DNA from: Neorhizobium galegae
Lineage (GTDB): Bacteria > Pseudomonadota > Alphaproteobacteria > Rhizobiales > Rhizobiaceae
Direction of reading: 5' to 3'
Length of the DNA stretch: 64,000 nucleotides
Assembly (NCBI RefSeq): GCF_017877055.1
Contig: NZ_JAGIPG010000003.1
Coordinates: forward strand, 124,001 to 188,000
Of this stretch, positions 33,124 to 42,249 are shown in pieces. The position numbers were made by a program, and so were the translations under genes. The number at the start of each line of letters is the position of its first letter. Position 1 is the first letter of the stretch. Below the pieces are notes generated by a model. It saw only the letters and a program-made list of their open reading frames with translations. It had not been told where the DNA came from and made no database searches.

Positions 33124-33981
33124 ATGCTGACAATCCTGTTCGACGGCATCGCCTATGGCATGCTGCTTTTCATTCTGGCCTGCGGGCTGACGGTAACGCT
33201 TGGTCTGATGAACTTCATCAACCTGGCGCATGGCGCCTTTGCCATGGCCGGCGGTTACGTGACCGTGGTGATGATGAACCGCTACGGCATCTCTTTCTAC
33301 TGGTGTCTGCCGGCGGCCTTCATCGTTTCGGCGCTGATCGGCCTCGTGCTGGAGCGGACGCTCTACCAATGGCTCTACCAGGCGAGCCACCTGGACCAGG
33401 TGCTTTTCTCGATCGGCATCGTCTTCATGGCGATCGCCGCCACCGACTATTTCATGGGCGGCCAGCAGCAGCTGATCAACCTGCCGCCGGAACTGTCCGG
33501 CCGCATGGACGTATTCGGCGTGGGTATCGGCCGCTACCGGCTCTTCACCATCATCATCTGTGCGGTGCTCGCGGTCGCGCTGCAGCTCATCCTGTCGAAG
33601 ACGCGTTTCGGCAGCCGGCTGCGGGCAGCGGTCGATGATCGGCGTGTCGCCATGGGGCTCGGCATCAACGTGCCGCTCGTTTTTGCGTTGACCTTCGCCT
33701 TCGGTTCGGGCCTTGCCGGCCTCGGCGGGGCGATGGGTGCGGAAATCCTCGGGCTCGATCCGAACTTCCCGTTGAAATTCATGATCTACTTCCTCATCGT
33801 CGTTTCCGTCGGCGGCACGTCAACCGTCTCCGGCCCCTTCCTCGCCGCCCTGCTGCTCGGCATTGCCGACGTAGCCGGCAAATATTACGTGCCGGCGATC
33901 GGTCCCTTCGTCATCTACGCGCTGATGATCGTCATGCTCATCGTGCGGCCGAACGGCCTGTTCTCAAGGGGTGGCCGATGA
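33124..33981 (+). CDS. ABC transporter permease, LivH family
   Basis: 285 aa, eight or so hydrophobic segments. Family signature LTVTLGLMNFINLAHGAFAM near the N-terminus and VSVGGTSTVSGPFLAALLLG with terminal VRPNGLFS. The usual VIGGMGS is VSVGGTS, a common variant. It overlaps the next permease by 4 bp (ATGA). Confidence 0.92.
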   Translation: MLTILFDGIAYGMLLFILACGLTVTLGLMNFINLAHGAFAMAGGYVTVVMMNRYGISFYWCLPAAFIVSALIGLVLERTLYQWLYQASHLDQVLFSIGIVFMAIAATDYFMGGQQQLINLPPELSGRMDVFGVGIGRYRLFTIIICAVLAVALQLILSKTRFGSRLRAAVDDRRVAMGLGINVPLVFALTFAFGSGLAGLGGAMGAEILGLDPNFPLKFMIYFLIVVSVGGTSTVSGPFLAALLLGIADVAGKYYVPAIGPFVIYALMIVMLIVRPNGLFSRGGR

Positions 33982-35015
33982 GCGTTCTTCCGCAGGAAAC
34001 AACCGTGTCCGCAAGTTCCTCCACCGCCGCAGCGGAAACCCGTGCTGCGAAGCTGATGAAACGCCGGAGCCGCATCCGTTTCTACGAGATCATCGTCTGG
34101 ATCGCCGCGATAGCTGCTTACTTCCTGCTGCCGTCGAAGATGCTGATCCTCACCGAGATCGCCATCCTGGCGCTTTTTGCCGTGTCCCTCGATCTGGTGC
34201 TCGGATTTGCCGGCATCGTCTCGCTCGGCCATACCGCTTTCTTCGGCCTCGGCGCCTATGTGGCGGGCCTGATGGCGCTGCATTTCATCGCCGAGCCGGT
34301 GACGGGTCTGATTGTCGCGGGCATCACCTCCGGCGTGCTCGGGCTGCTCACCAGCTTCCTCATCCTGCGCGGCTCCGACCTTACCCGGCTGATGACCACG
34401 CTCGGCATCGGCCTGATGATGGCCGAAGTCGCCAACCAGATGGCCTGGCTGACCGGCGGTGCCGACGGCCTTTCCGGCTTCTCGCCCGGCCCGATCCTCG
34501 GCATGTTCGAATTCGACCTGTTCGGCAAGGTCGGTTATCTCTATTGCGTCGGCGTGCTCTTCATCGGCACGATGATCATGCGCCGCATCGCCTTTTCGCC
34601 CTTCGGTCTGTCTCTGAAGGCGATCAAGGGCAACCCGATGCGCTCGGCCATGGTCGCCGTGCCTGGCCGCAAGCGCATCGTCACCGCATATACGATCGCG
34701 GCGGTCTTTGCCGGCATGGCGGGGGCGCTGCTCACCCAGACGACGGCCTTCGTTTCCCCCGACGTCCTCGCCTTCCACCGTTCGGCCGATGTTCTGCTGG
34801 TGCTCGTCATCGGTGGTACCGGTTATCTCTACGGCGGCATCTTCGGCGCCATCCTGTTCACCCTGGTGAAGGATTGGCTGTCGGTGATCACGCCGCAATA
34901 CTGGATGTTCTATATCGGCCTGCTGCTCGTCATCCTGGTGCTGATCGGCCGTGATCGGCTGTCGCGCTGGGTCGAATACCTGCCTGAGCGCTTCTCGAAG
35001 AAGGAGGACCGCTGA
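33978..35015 (+). CDS. ABC transporter permease, LivM family
   Basis: 345 aa. A hydrophilic N-terminal stretch of about 30 residues precedes the membrane region. LDLVLGFAGIVSLGHTAFFGLG is the LivM signature; the cytoplasmic loop reads SLKAIKGNPMRSAMVAV and the C-terminus is long and charged. Stop and ATPase start overlap by one base. Confidence 0.92.
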   Translation: MSVLPQETTVSASSSTAAAETRAAKLMKRRSRIRFYEIIVWIAAIAAYFLLPSKMLILTEIAILALFAVSLDLVLGFAGIVSLGHTAFFGLGAYVAGLMALHFIAEPVTGLIVAGITSGVLGLLTSFLILRGSDLTRLMTTLGIGLMMAEVANQMAWLTGGADGLSGFSPGPILGMFEFDLFGKVGYLYCVGVLFIGTMIMRRIAFSPFGLSLKAIKGNPMRSAMVAVPGRKRIVTAYTIAAVFAGMAGALLTQTTAFVSPDVLAFHRSADVLLVLVIGGTGYLYGGIFGAILFTLVKDWLSVITPQYWMFYIGLLLVILVLIGRDRLSRWVEYLPERFSKKEDR

Positions 35016-35764
35016 TGAGCGAGATCGTTCTCGAAACCCGTAACCTGGTCCGCCGCTTCGGTGCCTTCCTCGCCACCAACGACGTCAGCCTGAAGGTGGA
35101 GCGCGGCGCCCGCCACGCCCTGATCGGCCCGAACGGGGCCGGCAAGACGACGCTGATCAACCTGCTCACCGGTGTGCTGCCGCCGTCGGAAGGCCAGGTC
35201 TTCCTGGAAGGCGAGGACATCACCTCGATGGCCTCGTTCCGGCGCGTCAAGCGCGGGCTCACCCGCACCTTCCAGATCAACCAGCTGTTCAACGAGTTCA
35301 CGCCGCTCGAAACCGTAGCGCTGGCGATCGCCGAGCGTGAAGGGGTCGGCCATAATCTGTGGCGATCGATCGCCGGTTACGGCAAGGTGATCGACGAGGC
35401 GGCAGCCCTTCTGGCGCGCTTCGGCCTCTCCTCCGTGATGGGTGAGCGCACCGTGATCCTGCCTTATGGCAAGCAGCGCCTGCTCGAAATCGCGCTCGCT
35501 TTCGCCTCCAAGCCACGAGTTCTGCTGCTCGACGAACCGGCCGCCGGCGTGCCGGAGGACGAGCGGCACGAGGTGCTGCAGATCGTCGCCGACCTTCCGG
35601 CCGACGTCACCGTGCTTTTGATCGAGCACGACATGGATCTGGTCTTCTCGTTTGCCAACCGGATCTCGGTTCTGGTGGCGGGCGCCGTCTTCGTCGAAGG
35701 AACGGTTGCGGAAATCTCCACCGATCCGCGCGTCAAGGCCGTCTATCTCGGAGAAAATGCATGA
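35015..35764 (+). CDS. ABC transporter ATP-binding protein, LivG family
   Basis: 249 aa with Walker A GPNGAGKT, LTRTFQINQLF, signature LPYGKQRLLEIALA (family-normal degenerate form), Walker B VLLLDEPAAGVP and switch LIEHDM. Overlaps the LivF gene by 4 bp. Confidence 0.92.
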   Translation: MSEIVLETRNLVRRFGAFLATNDVSLKVERGARHALIGPNGAGKTTLINLLTGVLPPSEGQVFLEGEDITSMASFRRVKRGLTRTFQINQLFNEFTPLETVALAIAEREGVGHNLWRSIAGYGKVIDEAAALLARFGLSSVMGERTVILPYGKQRLLEIALAFASKPRVLLLDEPAAGVPEDERHEVLQIVADLPADVTVLLIEHDMDLVFSFANRISVLVAGAVFVEGTVAEISTDPRVKAVYLGENA

Positions 35765-36480
35765 GCGCCCCGGTTCTGGTCACCGAAAAGCTGGTCGCGG
35801 GTTATGGCGAGGCAAGCGTTCTCGCCGGCATCAGCCTGAAGATCGAGGAAGGCCGTACGCTGGCGCTGCTCGGCCGCAACGGCACGGGCAAGACGACCTT
35901 CGTCAACACGCTCGCCGGTGTCACCACGTATCATTCGGGCTCGATCCTCCTGATGGGACGCGACGTGACGAAGCTTCGCGCCGACCGCCGCGCCGCGGCC
36001 GGTATCGGCTGGGTGCCGCAGGAGCGCAATATCTTCAAGTCGCTGACCGTCGAAGAGAACATGACCGCGATCGCGCGTCCCGGTGTCTGGACGCTGGAAC
36101 GGGTCTATGCGATGTTCCCACGCCTCAAAGAGCGCCGCAAGAACCTCGGCAACCAGCTCTCCGGCGGCGAACAGCAGATGCTGGCGGTCGGTCGGGCGCT
36201 GATGGTCAATCCGAAACTGCTTCTCCTCGATGAGCCCACCGAGGGGCTCGCGCCGATCATCGTCGATGAACTGCTCGCGGCGATCCAGCGGATCACGCAA
36301 GGAGAGGGCATGTCGGCCATCATCATCGAGCAGAAGGCCCGCAAGGTCCTGCCGCTCTCCGACGACGCCGTCATTCTCGATCGCGGCGCGATCGTCTACC
36401 AGGGCACCAGCGCCGATCTGCTCGCCAACGACGATATCCTCGGCAAGCACCTGACCGTGGAAAAGGGTACACCGCACTAG
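35761..36480 (+). CDS. ABC transporter ATP-binding protein, LivF family
   Basis: 239 aa with Walker A GRNGTGKT (Thr in place of Ala), GWVPQERNIFKSLTVEEN, signature LSGGEQQML, Walker B LLLLDEPTEGLAP and IIEQK. It closes the second importer operon. The stop at 36478-36480 directly abuts the stop of the convergent AraC gene with no spacer. Confidence 0.92.
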   Translation: MSAPVLVTEKLVAGYGEASVLAGISLKIEEGRTLALLGRNGTGKTTFVNTLAGVTTYHSGSILLMGRDVTKLRADRRAAAGIGWVPQERNIFKSLTVEENMTAIARPGVWTLERVYAMFPRLKERRKNLGNQLSGGEQQMLAVGRALMVNPKLLLLDEPTEGLAPIIVDELLAAIQRITQGEGMSAIIIEQKARKVLPLSDDAVILDRGAIVYQGTSADLLANDDILGKHLTVEKGTPH

Positions 36481-37365
36481 TCATTTCAACGGCAGGAACA
36501 GCTCCGCGACCGTCTCATGCTCCGATACCTCGGGGAAGAACGCGAGGCGTTGGCAGTAAAGAGGGAAATCCCTCGGCTCTTCGCCGCTGGCCGGCAGCCA
36601 CTCGCGATAGAGGTAGAGAGCAGCTGGCTCCAGATTGTCGGTATTGCCGACGACGCGCAGAACCGCGCAGCGCCCGCCGGGGATAAGACCCGCCGCTACC
36701 CCTTCGTCATTCGGTCCTATCGAGAAATCGACGCCCGCACACAGGTCCATCCGATATTCGGCCGGCGATGCGGGCCGCCGCTCCGAACGGAAGACGTTGA
36801 AGATCGGGCTGGTCTTTGGGGATGATAGGCCCCTGGCCTTTCGCCAGGCGATGAACCGCTGGATGGTATCACCAATCGTCGCGGGGTCGCCCCGGTGCTC
36901 CATGATCGCCACCGGCGTCGAGGGCACATCGCGGATCGTCACATCGTCATGGCTATAAGTCTTCTGCATGAGCTTGCTCCTAGCGTTGTCAAGAGGCCCG
37001 AAGGCTGCAAGCCACGGCTCCCATTCGGGAGATTTTCGGAACGACGAAGGCGATTGTCCGAACCGTTGCCGAAAGGCGCGGGCGAAAGCATCCGGTGCGT
37101 CGTAACCGGCATCCATCGCTATGTCCGTGACACTTTCGGCGTCTCTGTAGGCCAACCGATATGAAGCGCGCTTCATGCGGGAGAGCTGGACATAGCGATG
37201 CACGGACAATCCGAAGGTCGCCGTGAACTGCCGATGGAAATGGTATTTCGAGAACGCCGCAACGCCACTCAACGCTTCCAGGTCCAGATTGCTGTCAAGG
37301 TGCCGGTCTATGTGGTCCAGCACCCGCTGCATTCGGGCATGGTAGTTTTCAAGTGCCGCCTTCAT
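36481..37365 (-). CDS. AraC family regulator with GyrI-like effector domain
   Basis: 294 aa. N-terminal double HTH of the AraC family (about 12-110; HLDSNLDLEALSGVAAFSKY, FSKYHFHRQF, VTDIAMDAGYDAPDAFARAF) followed by a GyrI-like/SOUL ligand domain (about 135-294; VTIRDVPSTPVAIMEHRG, LPASGEEPRDFPLYCQRL). This order matches SbmC/Rob-like sensors of small hydrophobic drugs. ATG 37365 with GGAGAAGAG upstream; a longer frame to 37440 adds a non-conserved stretch. Target genes are not evident. Confidence 0.9.
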   Translation of the reverse strand: MKAALENYHARMQRVLDHIDRHLDSNLDLEALSGVAAFSKYHFHRQFTATFGLSVHRYVQLSRMKRASYRLAYRDAESVTDIAMDAGYDAPDAFARAFRQRFGQSPSSFRKSPEWEPWLAAFGPLDNARSKLMQKTYSHDDVTIRDVPSTPVAIMEHRGDPATIGDTIQRFIAWRKARGLSSPKTSPIFNVFRSERRPASPAEYRMDLCAGVDFSIGPNDEGVAAGLIPGGRCAVLRVVGNTDNLEPAALYLYREWLPASGEEPRDFPLYCQRLAFFPEVSEHETVAELFLPLK

Positions 37366-37499
37366 CGTCTCTTCTCCGTGGCGACACCAGCTAGGCCCTT
37401 TCGAATATGTCGCGCTCGACCGATCTTGCGATTTTGGCATGGATCGGCAGGTGCCTGCCAGCGACGGCTTTCAGGCAAGCCCGAGAGATTCAGCGATTC

Positions 37500-38252
37500 C
37501 TAGTGTGCCGTCCCGTCGACGATCACGTGGTCGTGGTCCATAGAACATTTCTCGATGCGCGCGTGGATCTTATAGACGTCCCGCAGCATCTCGACCGTCA
37601 CGACCTCGCGCGCGTTGCCGCAGGCGCGCATGCGGCCGTTAACGATCACCAGGACCTTGTCGGCGAAGCGCAGTGCCTGGTTGAGGTCGTGGATGGCGAT
37701 CATCACGATCATGCCTTTCGAACGCGCCCGCCGCCGCATGAAATCCAGCACTTCCACCTGGCGGTGAAGATCGAGCGCGCTGGTCGGTTCGTCCATCAGC
37801 ATGATTTCCGGTTCGCGCACGAGCGCCTGGGCGATCGACACTAACTGGCGCTGGCCGCCGGAGAGCGCACCGAGATCGCGAAACGCGATGGAGGTGATGT
37901 TGAGCGCCCTCATGATTTCGTCGATGAACGAGAGGTCGTGATCGCTGACGCTCCAGGACTGGCCCTGCTTGCGAGCGAGAAGAATGGATTCGTAGACGGT
38001 CAGCACCGCATTGGCGGACGTGTCCTGCGGCATGTAGGTGATGGAGTTCTTCGTCTTCGCGCCGTCGATGACGATATTGCCGGGGCCTTTGAGCAGGCCG
38101 GTGATCCGCTTGAACAGCGTCGACTTGCCGGCGGCGTTGGGGCCGATCACGGCGATCAGTTCGCCTGCGTGCATGACCGGTGTCGTCACGTTTTCCACGA
38201 AAAGTTTACGGCCGTGATAGGCACCGACCGATTGCAGTTGCAGCGCTACCAT
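37500..38252 (-). CDS. Iron-siderophore-type ABC transporter ATP-binding protein
   Basis: 250 aa, FecE/FepC type. Walker A GPNAAGKS at 37-44 (Ala for the usual Gly), signature LSGGQRQLVSIAQAL, Walker B IMLMDEPTSALD, and switch histidine in AIHDLNQAL. The start overlaps the permease stop by 7 bp. Last gene of a three-gene binding protein-permease-ATPase operon. Confidence 0.92.
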   Translation of the reverse strand: MVALQLQSVGAYHGRKLFVENVTTPVMHAGELIAVIGPNAAGKSTLFKRITGLLKGPGNIVIDGAKTKNSITYMPQDTSANAVLTVYESILLARKQGQSWSVSDHDLSFIDEIMRALNITSIAFRDLGALSGGQRQLVSIAQALVREPEIMLMDEPTSALDLHRQVEVLDFMRRRARSKGMIVMIAIHDLNQALRFADKVLVIVNGRMRACGNAREVVTVEMLRDVYKIHARIEKCSMDHDHVIVDGTAH

Positions 38253-39316
38253 GACCGGCTCCGGTTCGAGAGGATGAGCGAGAAGAAGAACGGCACGCCG
38301 ACCAGTGCGGTGATGATGCCGATCGGAAAGACCACGCCCGGGATGATCGACTTCGAGACGATCGAGGTGACCGACAGGAGAAGCGCTCCCGACAGGATCG
38401 AGCCCGGCAGGAAGAAGCGCTGGTCCTCCCCGAGGATCATGCGGGCGATATGTGGGCCGACCAGGCCGACGAAACCGATCGTGCCGACGAAGCTGACCGG
38501 GACTGCGGCCAGAAGCGAAACGATCAGCATGGTTTCGAGCCGGATGCGCCGGACATTGACGCCGAAACTCGCGGCTTTGTCCTCGCCGAGCCGGATCGCG
38601 GTCAGCGCCCATGCGTTGCGGGCAAACAGCGGCAGCGCGATCAGCAGGACGGCAAGCGTGATGCCGATCTTCGGCCAGGTCGCCTTGGTGAGGCTGCCCA
38701 TGGTCCAGAAGACGACGGCGGAAAGTGCCTGCTCAGAGGCGAGATACTGCAGAAGGGCGAGCAGCGCATTGAAGGTGAAGACCAGCGCGATGCCGAGCAG
38801 GACGACCGTCTGCACCGAGACGCCACGCATCTGCGAGATGAAATGGATGAACAGGGTGGCGATCAGCGCCATGATGAACGCATTGGCCGGCACGAGCAGG
38901 GTGGCCGCGACCGGCAGAATGGAGACGCTCGTGACGATCGCCAGCGCCGCACCGAAACTGGCGGCAGCCGAGATGCCGAGTGTGAACGGGCTTGCGAGCG
39001 GATTGGCAAGGATCGTCTGCATCTGCGCCCCGGCGACCGACAATGCGGCCCCGACCACGATCGCCATGACGGCGACCGGCATGCGGATATCCCAGACGAC
39101 CGCGCGGATCTGAGCCGAGACGGAGGAGGGGTCGACCAGTGCGGCGATGACCTCGCCGAGGCCATAACGCGCCGGCCCCCAGGCGAGATCGACGGCAAAT
39201 GACAGGCACAGCGCCGCCGTCATGGCGGCGAGGATCGCAAGCTTGCGGCGGGCCAGGGCGCGATAGCGCTCCCGCCCGGCTTCAGCTTCGATCGGCAATG
39301 CGGCGATCTCGGCCAT
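38246..39316 (-). CDS. FecCD-family ABC transporter permease
   Basis: 356 aa with about nine or ten transmembrane segments. FecCD hallmarks include the GLGEVIAALVDPSS opening, GAALSVAGAQMQTILANPLASP, and FVGTIGFVGLVGPHIARMILG. A single permease gene is present, so it presumably forms a homodimer. It starts 6 bp after the binding-protein stop. Confidence 0.93.
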   Translation of the reverse strand: MAEIAALPIEAEAGRERYRALARRKLAILAAMTAALCLSFAVDLAWGPARYGLGEVIAALVDPSSVSAQIRAVVWDIRMPVAVMAIVVGAALSVAGAQMQTILANPLASPFTLGISAAASFGAALAIVTSVSILPVAATLLVPANAFIMALIATLFIHFISQMRGVSVQTVVLLGIALVFTFNALLALLQYLASEQALSAVVFWTMGSLTKATWPKIGITLAVLLIALPLFARNAWALTAIRLGEDKAASFGVNVRRIRLETMLIVSLLAAVPVSFVGTIGFVGLVGPHIARMILGEDQRFFLPGSILSGALLLSVTSIVSKSIIPGVVFPIGIITALVGVPFFFSLILSNRSRSW

Positions 39317-39322
39317 ATCGGT

Positions 39323-40459
39323 TTACTTCGCCGCCTTGGCGTCGAGCCAGTAACCCGGCTGATAAGGGACCGGCAGGAATTTCTCATGGAACTCCTTGAA
39401 GGTCGCGTCCGGATCGAGATCGGCGAACAGGTCCGGATGGAACCATTTGGCCATCTGCTGCACGGCGACGAACTGGTAGGGGCTCGTGTAGAACTGGTGC
39501 CAGATGGCATGGACATTGCCGCCCGCGACCGCCTTGGAGCCGGTGAAGGCGGCGTTCTGCATCAGAGCATTCAATGCCTTGCGGCTGTTCTCGGCGGTAG
39601 CGGCAGCCGTCGGGCCGACATTCACAAAGTCCTTGGCGTCCTTTGTCTGGCTCCAGTTCGAACCGGTTGCGACGACGACATCCGGATTGGAGGCGACGAC
39701 CTGCTCGGCATTGATCGAGCCGGTATAGCCCGGCAGGAAGTCCGAACCGAGGTTGTGGCCGCCGGCCCAATCCACCATCAGGCCGAAATTGTCCGGGCCG
39801 AAGGTGCCGCAGCACTCGACCAGACCGGCCGCACGATACATGAAGACGTTCGGTTTCTTCGGGTTGGCGGCCTTGAGCTTGTCGGTCACGCGGGCCATCT
39901 GCTGCTTCCAATAGGCTGCGACGGCTGCGGCGCGATCCTCATGACCGAAGATCTGGCCGAGAACCTTGAGGCTCGGTTCGGTATTGTCGAGAATATGTTC
40001 GCGGAAGTCGATATAGACGATCTTCACGCCGATCTTGTTCAGCATCTCCTCGAGCTTCACCTCGTCGGCCGCCTTCTTGTTGCCGATTGGCAGCAGCATG
40101 ACATCCGGATGCAGCTTGACGACGGTCTCGGTCTGCAGCGTGCCGTCGGTCAGGTTGCCGAGGAAAGGCAGTTCCTTGCCGTTTGGAAATTTCGCGAGAT
40201 AGGTGTCGTAACCGTCCTTGTCCGTGGTCAACAGGTCGTTGCGCCAGCCGACGATCTTGGCGAAGGGATCTTCCTTTTCGATCGGAGCAACCGAATAAAG
40301 CATCCGGCCTTCACCGAGAATGACGCGCTCGACCGGCTTGTCGAACTTCACCTCACGGCCGGCGACGTCCTTGACGGTGAAGGACTGCGCCAGCACGGAA
40401 AAGGGTAGAAGGCTTGCAAGCACAGCCGTTGATGTTGCAAGCGCTTTCGCGAAACTCAT
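39323..40459 (-). CDS. Iron-siderophore-type ABC transporter substrate-binding protein
   Basis: 378-aa periplasmic class III binding protein. Signal MSFAKALATSTAVLASLLPF ends at VLAQ. The mature start FTVKDVAGREVKFDKPVERVIL is typical, followed by LHPDVMLLP and SNPDVVVATG. A Cys pair (VECCG) in the linker is unusual. ATG 40459 follows GGGGGAG. Ligand may be a ferric siderophore, heme or a corrinoid; the divergent methyltransferase and a putative iron box favour an iron-linked ligand. Confidence 0.9.
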   Translation of the reverse strand: MSFAKALATSTAVLASLLPFSVLAQSFTVKDVAGREVKFDKPVERVILGEGRMLYSVAPIEKEDPFAKIVGWRNDLLTTDKDGYDTYLAKFPNGKELPFLGNLTDGTLQTETVVKLHPDVMLLPIGNKKAADEVKLEEMLNKIGVKIVYIDFREHILDNTEPSLKVLGQIFGHEDRAAAVAAYWKQQMARVTDKLKAANPKKPNVFMYRAAGLVECCGTFGPDNFGLMVDWAGGHNLGSDFLPGYTGSINAEQVVASNPDVVVATGSNWSQTKDAKDFVNVGPTAAATAENSRKALNALMQNAAFTGSKAVAGGNVHAIWHQFYTSPYQFVAVQQMAKWFHPDLFADLDPDATFKEFHEKFLPVPYQPGYWLDAKAAK

Positions 40460-40531
40460 CTGGAAACTCCCCCGATGTCTGATAATGTCCGCATGCATAT
40501 GAAATAGGACTTTTGGAATCAAGTTTTATGT

Positions 40532-40548
40532 TTTAGAGCTTTTCCAAA
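40532..40548. promoter_or_regulatory. Possible iron-control element (Irr-type box)
   Basis: TTTAGAG-N3-TTCCAAA matches the alphaproteobacterial iron control element TTTAGAA-N3-TTCTAAA at 12 of 14 defined bases. It lies in the 115-bp divergent region between the ABC importer and the methyltransferase. An alternative reading is a looped inverted repeat TTTGGAA (40512) / TTCCAAA (40542). Confidence 0.35.
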
Positions 40549-40574
40549 GTAGTCTGACTGTCGGGGCGCCTATA

Positions 40575-41360
40575 ATGAATTCAATGAACTCCAACTATTC
40601 CATCCGTGATGAAATCCGCGACTTCTGGTCGGAGAGGGCGGCGACGTTCGATGAGAGCGTGGGCCATGAGATCTTCTCGGAGGAAGAGCGCAAGGGTTGG
40701 CAACGGCTGATCCGCAAGCATCTGGGCGATGGCACCGGCCGTGCCGCGCTGGATCTCGCCTGCGGCACGGCGGTCATCTCGCATCTGATGAACGATGTCG
40801 GTTTCAAGGTCACCGGTCTCGACTGGTCGGATGCGATGCTGGGCCAGGCGCGCGCCAAGGCCAAGAAGCGCGGCGCCGATATCCGTTTCGTCTCCGGCGA
40901 TGCGGAAAATACCATGGAGCCGAAGAACAGCTACGACGTCATCACCAACCGGCATCTGGTCTGGACGCTGGTCGATCCGCCGGCCGCTTTCGCGGAATGG
41001 TTCTCCGTCCTGAAGCCGGGCGGCAAGGTGCTGATCCTCGACGGCAACATGGGCAAGGAGACCTGGGTCAAAGGCCTGCAGAAGCTTTGGTCGAGGGTCA
41101 CCGGCAAGCCGGCCGCAAGCCACATGACCCCAGCCATGGCAGCGCGTCACCAGAACATTCGCTCGCGCGTCTATTTTTCGGACGCGATGCCGGCGGAGGC
41201 GGTGGTCGATCTGCTGACCAAGGCGGGTTTCGTCAACATCGTCGTCGATCGAAAATTGTCCGACATCCATTGGGCCCAGGCACGCAAAATGCCGTTCCTG
41301 CGTGGCCTGGAGCGCATGGTGCAGGAGCGCTTCGCCATCTGCGCGACGAAGCCGGAATAA
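40575..41360 (+). CDS. Class I SAM-dependent methyltransferase
   Basis: 261 aa. SAM motif I ALDLACGTAVIS, acidic motif II TGLDWSDAML, motif III DAENTMEP and post-motif YDVITNRHLVWTLVDP. UbiE-like Methyltransf_11 fold with a long C-terminal part (SRVYFSDAMPAEAVVDLLTKAGF). Divergent from the siderophore-type importer, which suggests a role in handling or modifying the imported ligand; not demonstrable from sequence. The first 40 residues (IRDFWSERAATFDESVGHE) form the usual cap. Confidence 0.85.
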   Translation: MNSMNSNYSIRDEIRDFWSERAATFDESVGHEIFSEEERKGWQRLIRKHLGDGTGRAALDLACGTAVISHLMNDVGFKVTGLDWSDAMLGQARAKAKKRGADIRFVSGDAENTMEPKNSYDVITNRHLVWTLVDPPAAFAEWFSVLKPGGKVLILDGNMGKETWVKGLQKLWSRVTGKPAASHMTPAMAARHQNIRSRVYFSDAMPAEAVVDLLTKAGFVNIVVDRKLSDIHWAQARKMPFLRGLERMVQERFAICATKPE

Positions 41361-41373
41361 TCTCCCGGCGTGG

Positions 41374-41397
41374 GGTGGCCCCTGGTGGCCACCTTTC
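41374..41397 (+). terminator. Possible terminator hairpin after the methyltransferase
   Basis: GGTGGCC and GGCCACC arms, 6-base loop, followed by only TTTCG, so termination would be weak. It opens a 307-bp stretch without a gene (41361-41667) in which I see no other structure. Confidence 0.4.
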
Positions 41398-41667
41398 GAC
41401 CCATTGCAATATGCACAGCATTTACGGCCGCCTGACATGATTGTGACCGGGCTGTGACCGCGGGCGTCAACCTTTCACGGCTTTCCCCGAAACGTTGGGG
41501 CGGCGCAGAGTAACGCGGATCACGATCCGGCGGCATTCGGCCCCGTAGAGCGCCTCGTTTAGGGGCGCCGGCCCGATGCAATTAACCTCGTGATAACCGA
41601 TCGATTTTTGAATGGGCTATCTTCCGCACGCGGCCAACGCTGCCGCGGCTCCCCTGCCATTGCCGAC

Positions 41668-42183
41668 ATGGAGACAAGATTGTCCATCAAGTTTTTCGCC
41701 CTCGCCACGCTTGCTCTTTCCTCAACCGCAGCGTCTGCACTTGCCCAGCCTACACCGAGTATGGTGAAGAAGTTCGACGCCTGGGGCCTCTATTCCTACA
41801 AGGGCGATGGCGGCACGACCTGCTACGTGCTAACCACCCCCACCCGGATGCAGCCCGCCACTGTCGATCACGGCGACAACTTCTTCCTCGTTGCGCCGAA
41901 GCCTTCCGGATCCGGCTTCTATCCGCAGGCGATCATGGGTTACGACCTCAAGGGCGGATCGCAAATGACGGTTACGGTCGACGGCCGAACCTTCGCCTTG
42001 GAGCCGAAGGGCAATTCCGGCTGGACGAAACAGGAGAGCACCGATGCCGCCCTCATCGCCGCGATGAAATCGGGAAGCAGCATGACGCTCGAGGCGGTCT
42101 CCCAGCGCGGTACGCAGACAAGCTACACATTCTCGCTTTCCGGCGTGAGCGCGGCGTTGGCCCAGGCAGGGCGTTGCAGTTGA
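41668..42183 (+). CDS. Invasion-associated locus B (IalB) family protein
   Basis: 171-aa secreted protein with a signal peptide (IKFFALATLALSSTAASALAQ). The mature part has KKFDAWGLYSYKGDGGTTCYVLT, VAPKPSGSGFYP and a terminal GRCS; the two cysteines probably form a disulfide. IalB proteins are periplasmic or outer-membrane proteins widespread in Rhizobiales, first linked to erythrocyte invasion in Bartonella and of unclear role in free-living species. ATG 41668 lacks a ribosome site, while TTG 41680 has GGAG seven bases upstream and may be the true start. Confidence 0.82.
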   Translation: METRLSIKFFALATLALSSTAASALAQPTPSMVKKFDAWGLYSYKGDGGTTCYVLTTPTRMQPATVDHGDNFFLVAPKPSGSGFYPQAIMGYDLKGGSQMTVTVDGRTFALEPKGNSGWTKQESTDAALIAAMKSGSSMTLEAVSQRGTQTSYTFSLSGVSAALAQAGRCS

Positions 42184-42197
42184 TCGGGTCTCGCTCG

Positions 42198-42234
42198 CTT
42201 TGTCATGACGGATGTGATATCTGTCATGACAAAG
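42198..42234. promoter_or_regulatory. vapBC operator: perfect 12-bp inverted repeat
   Basis: CTTTGTCATGAC (42198-42209) and GTCATGACAAAG (42223-42234) are perfect inverted repeats 13 bp apart. Each arm also contains the 8-bp palindrome GTCATGAC; the two palindromes are centred 21 bp apart, two helical turns. It lies just before vapB, as expected for autoregulation by a VapBC complex. Confidence 0.75.
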
Positions 42235-42249
42235 ATCGGAGCGACGACC

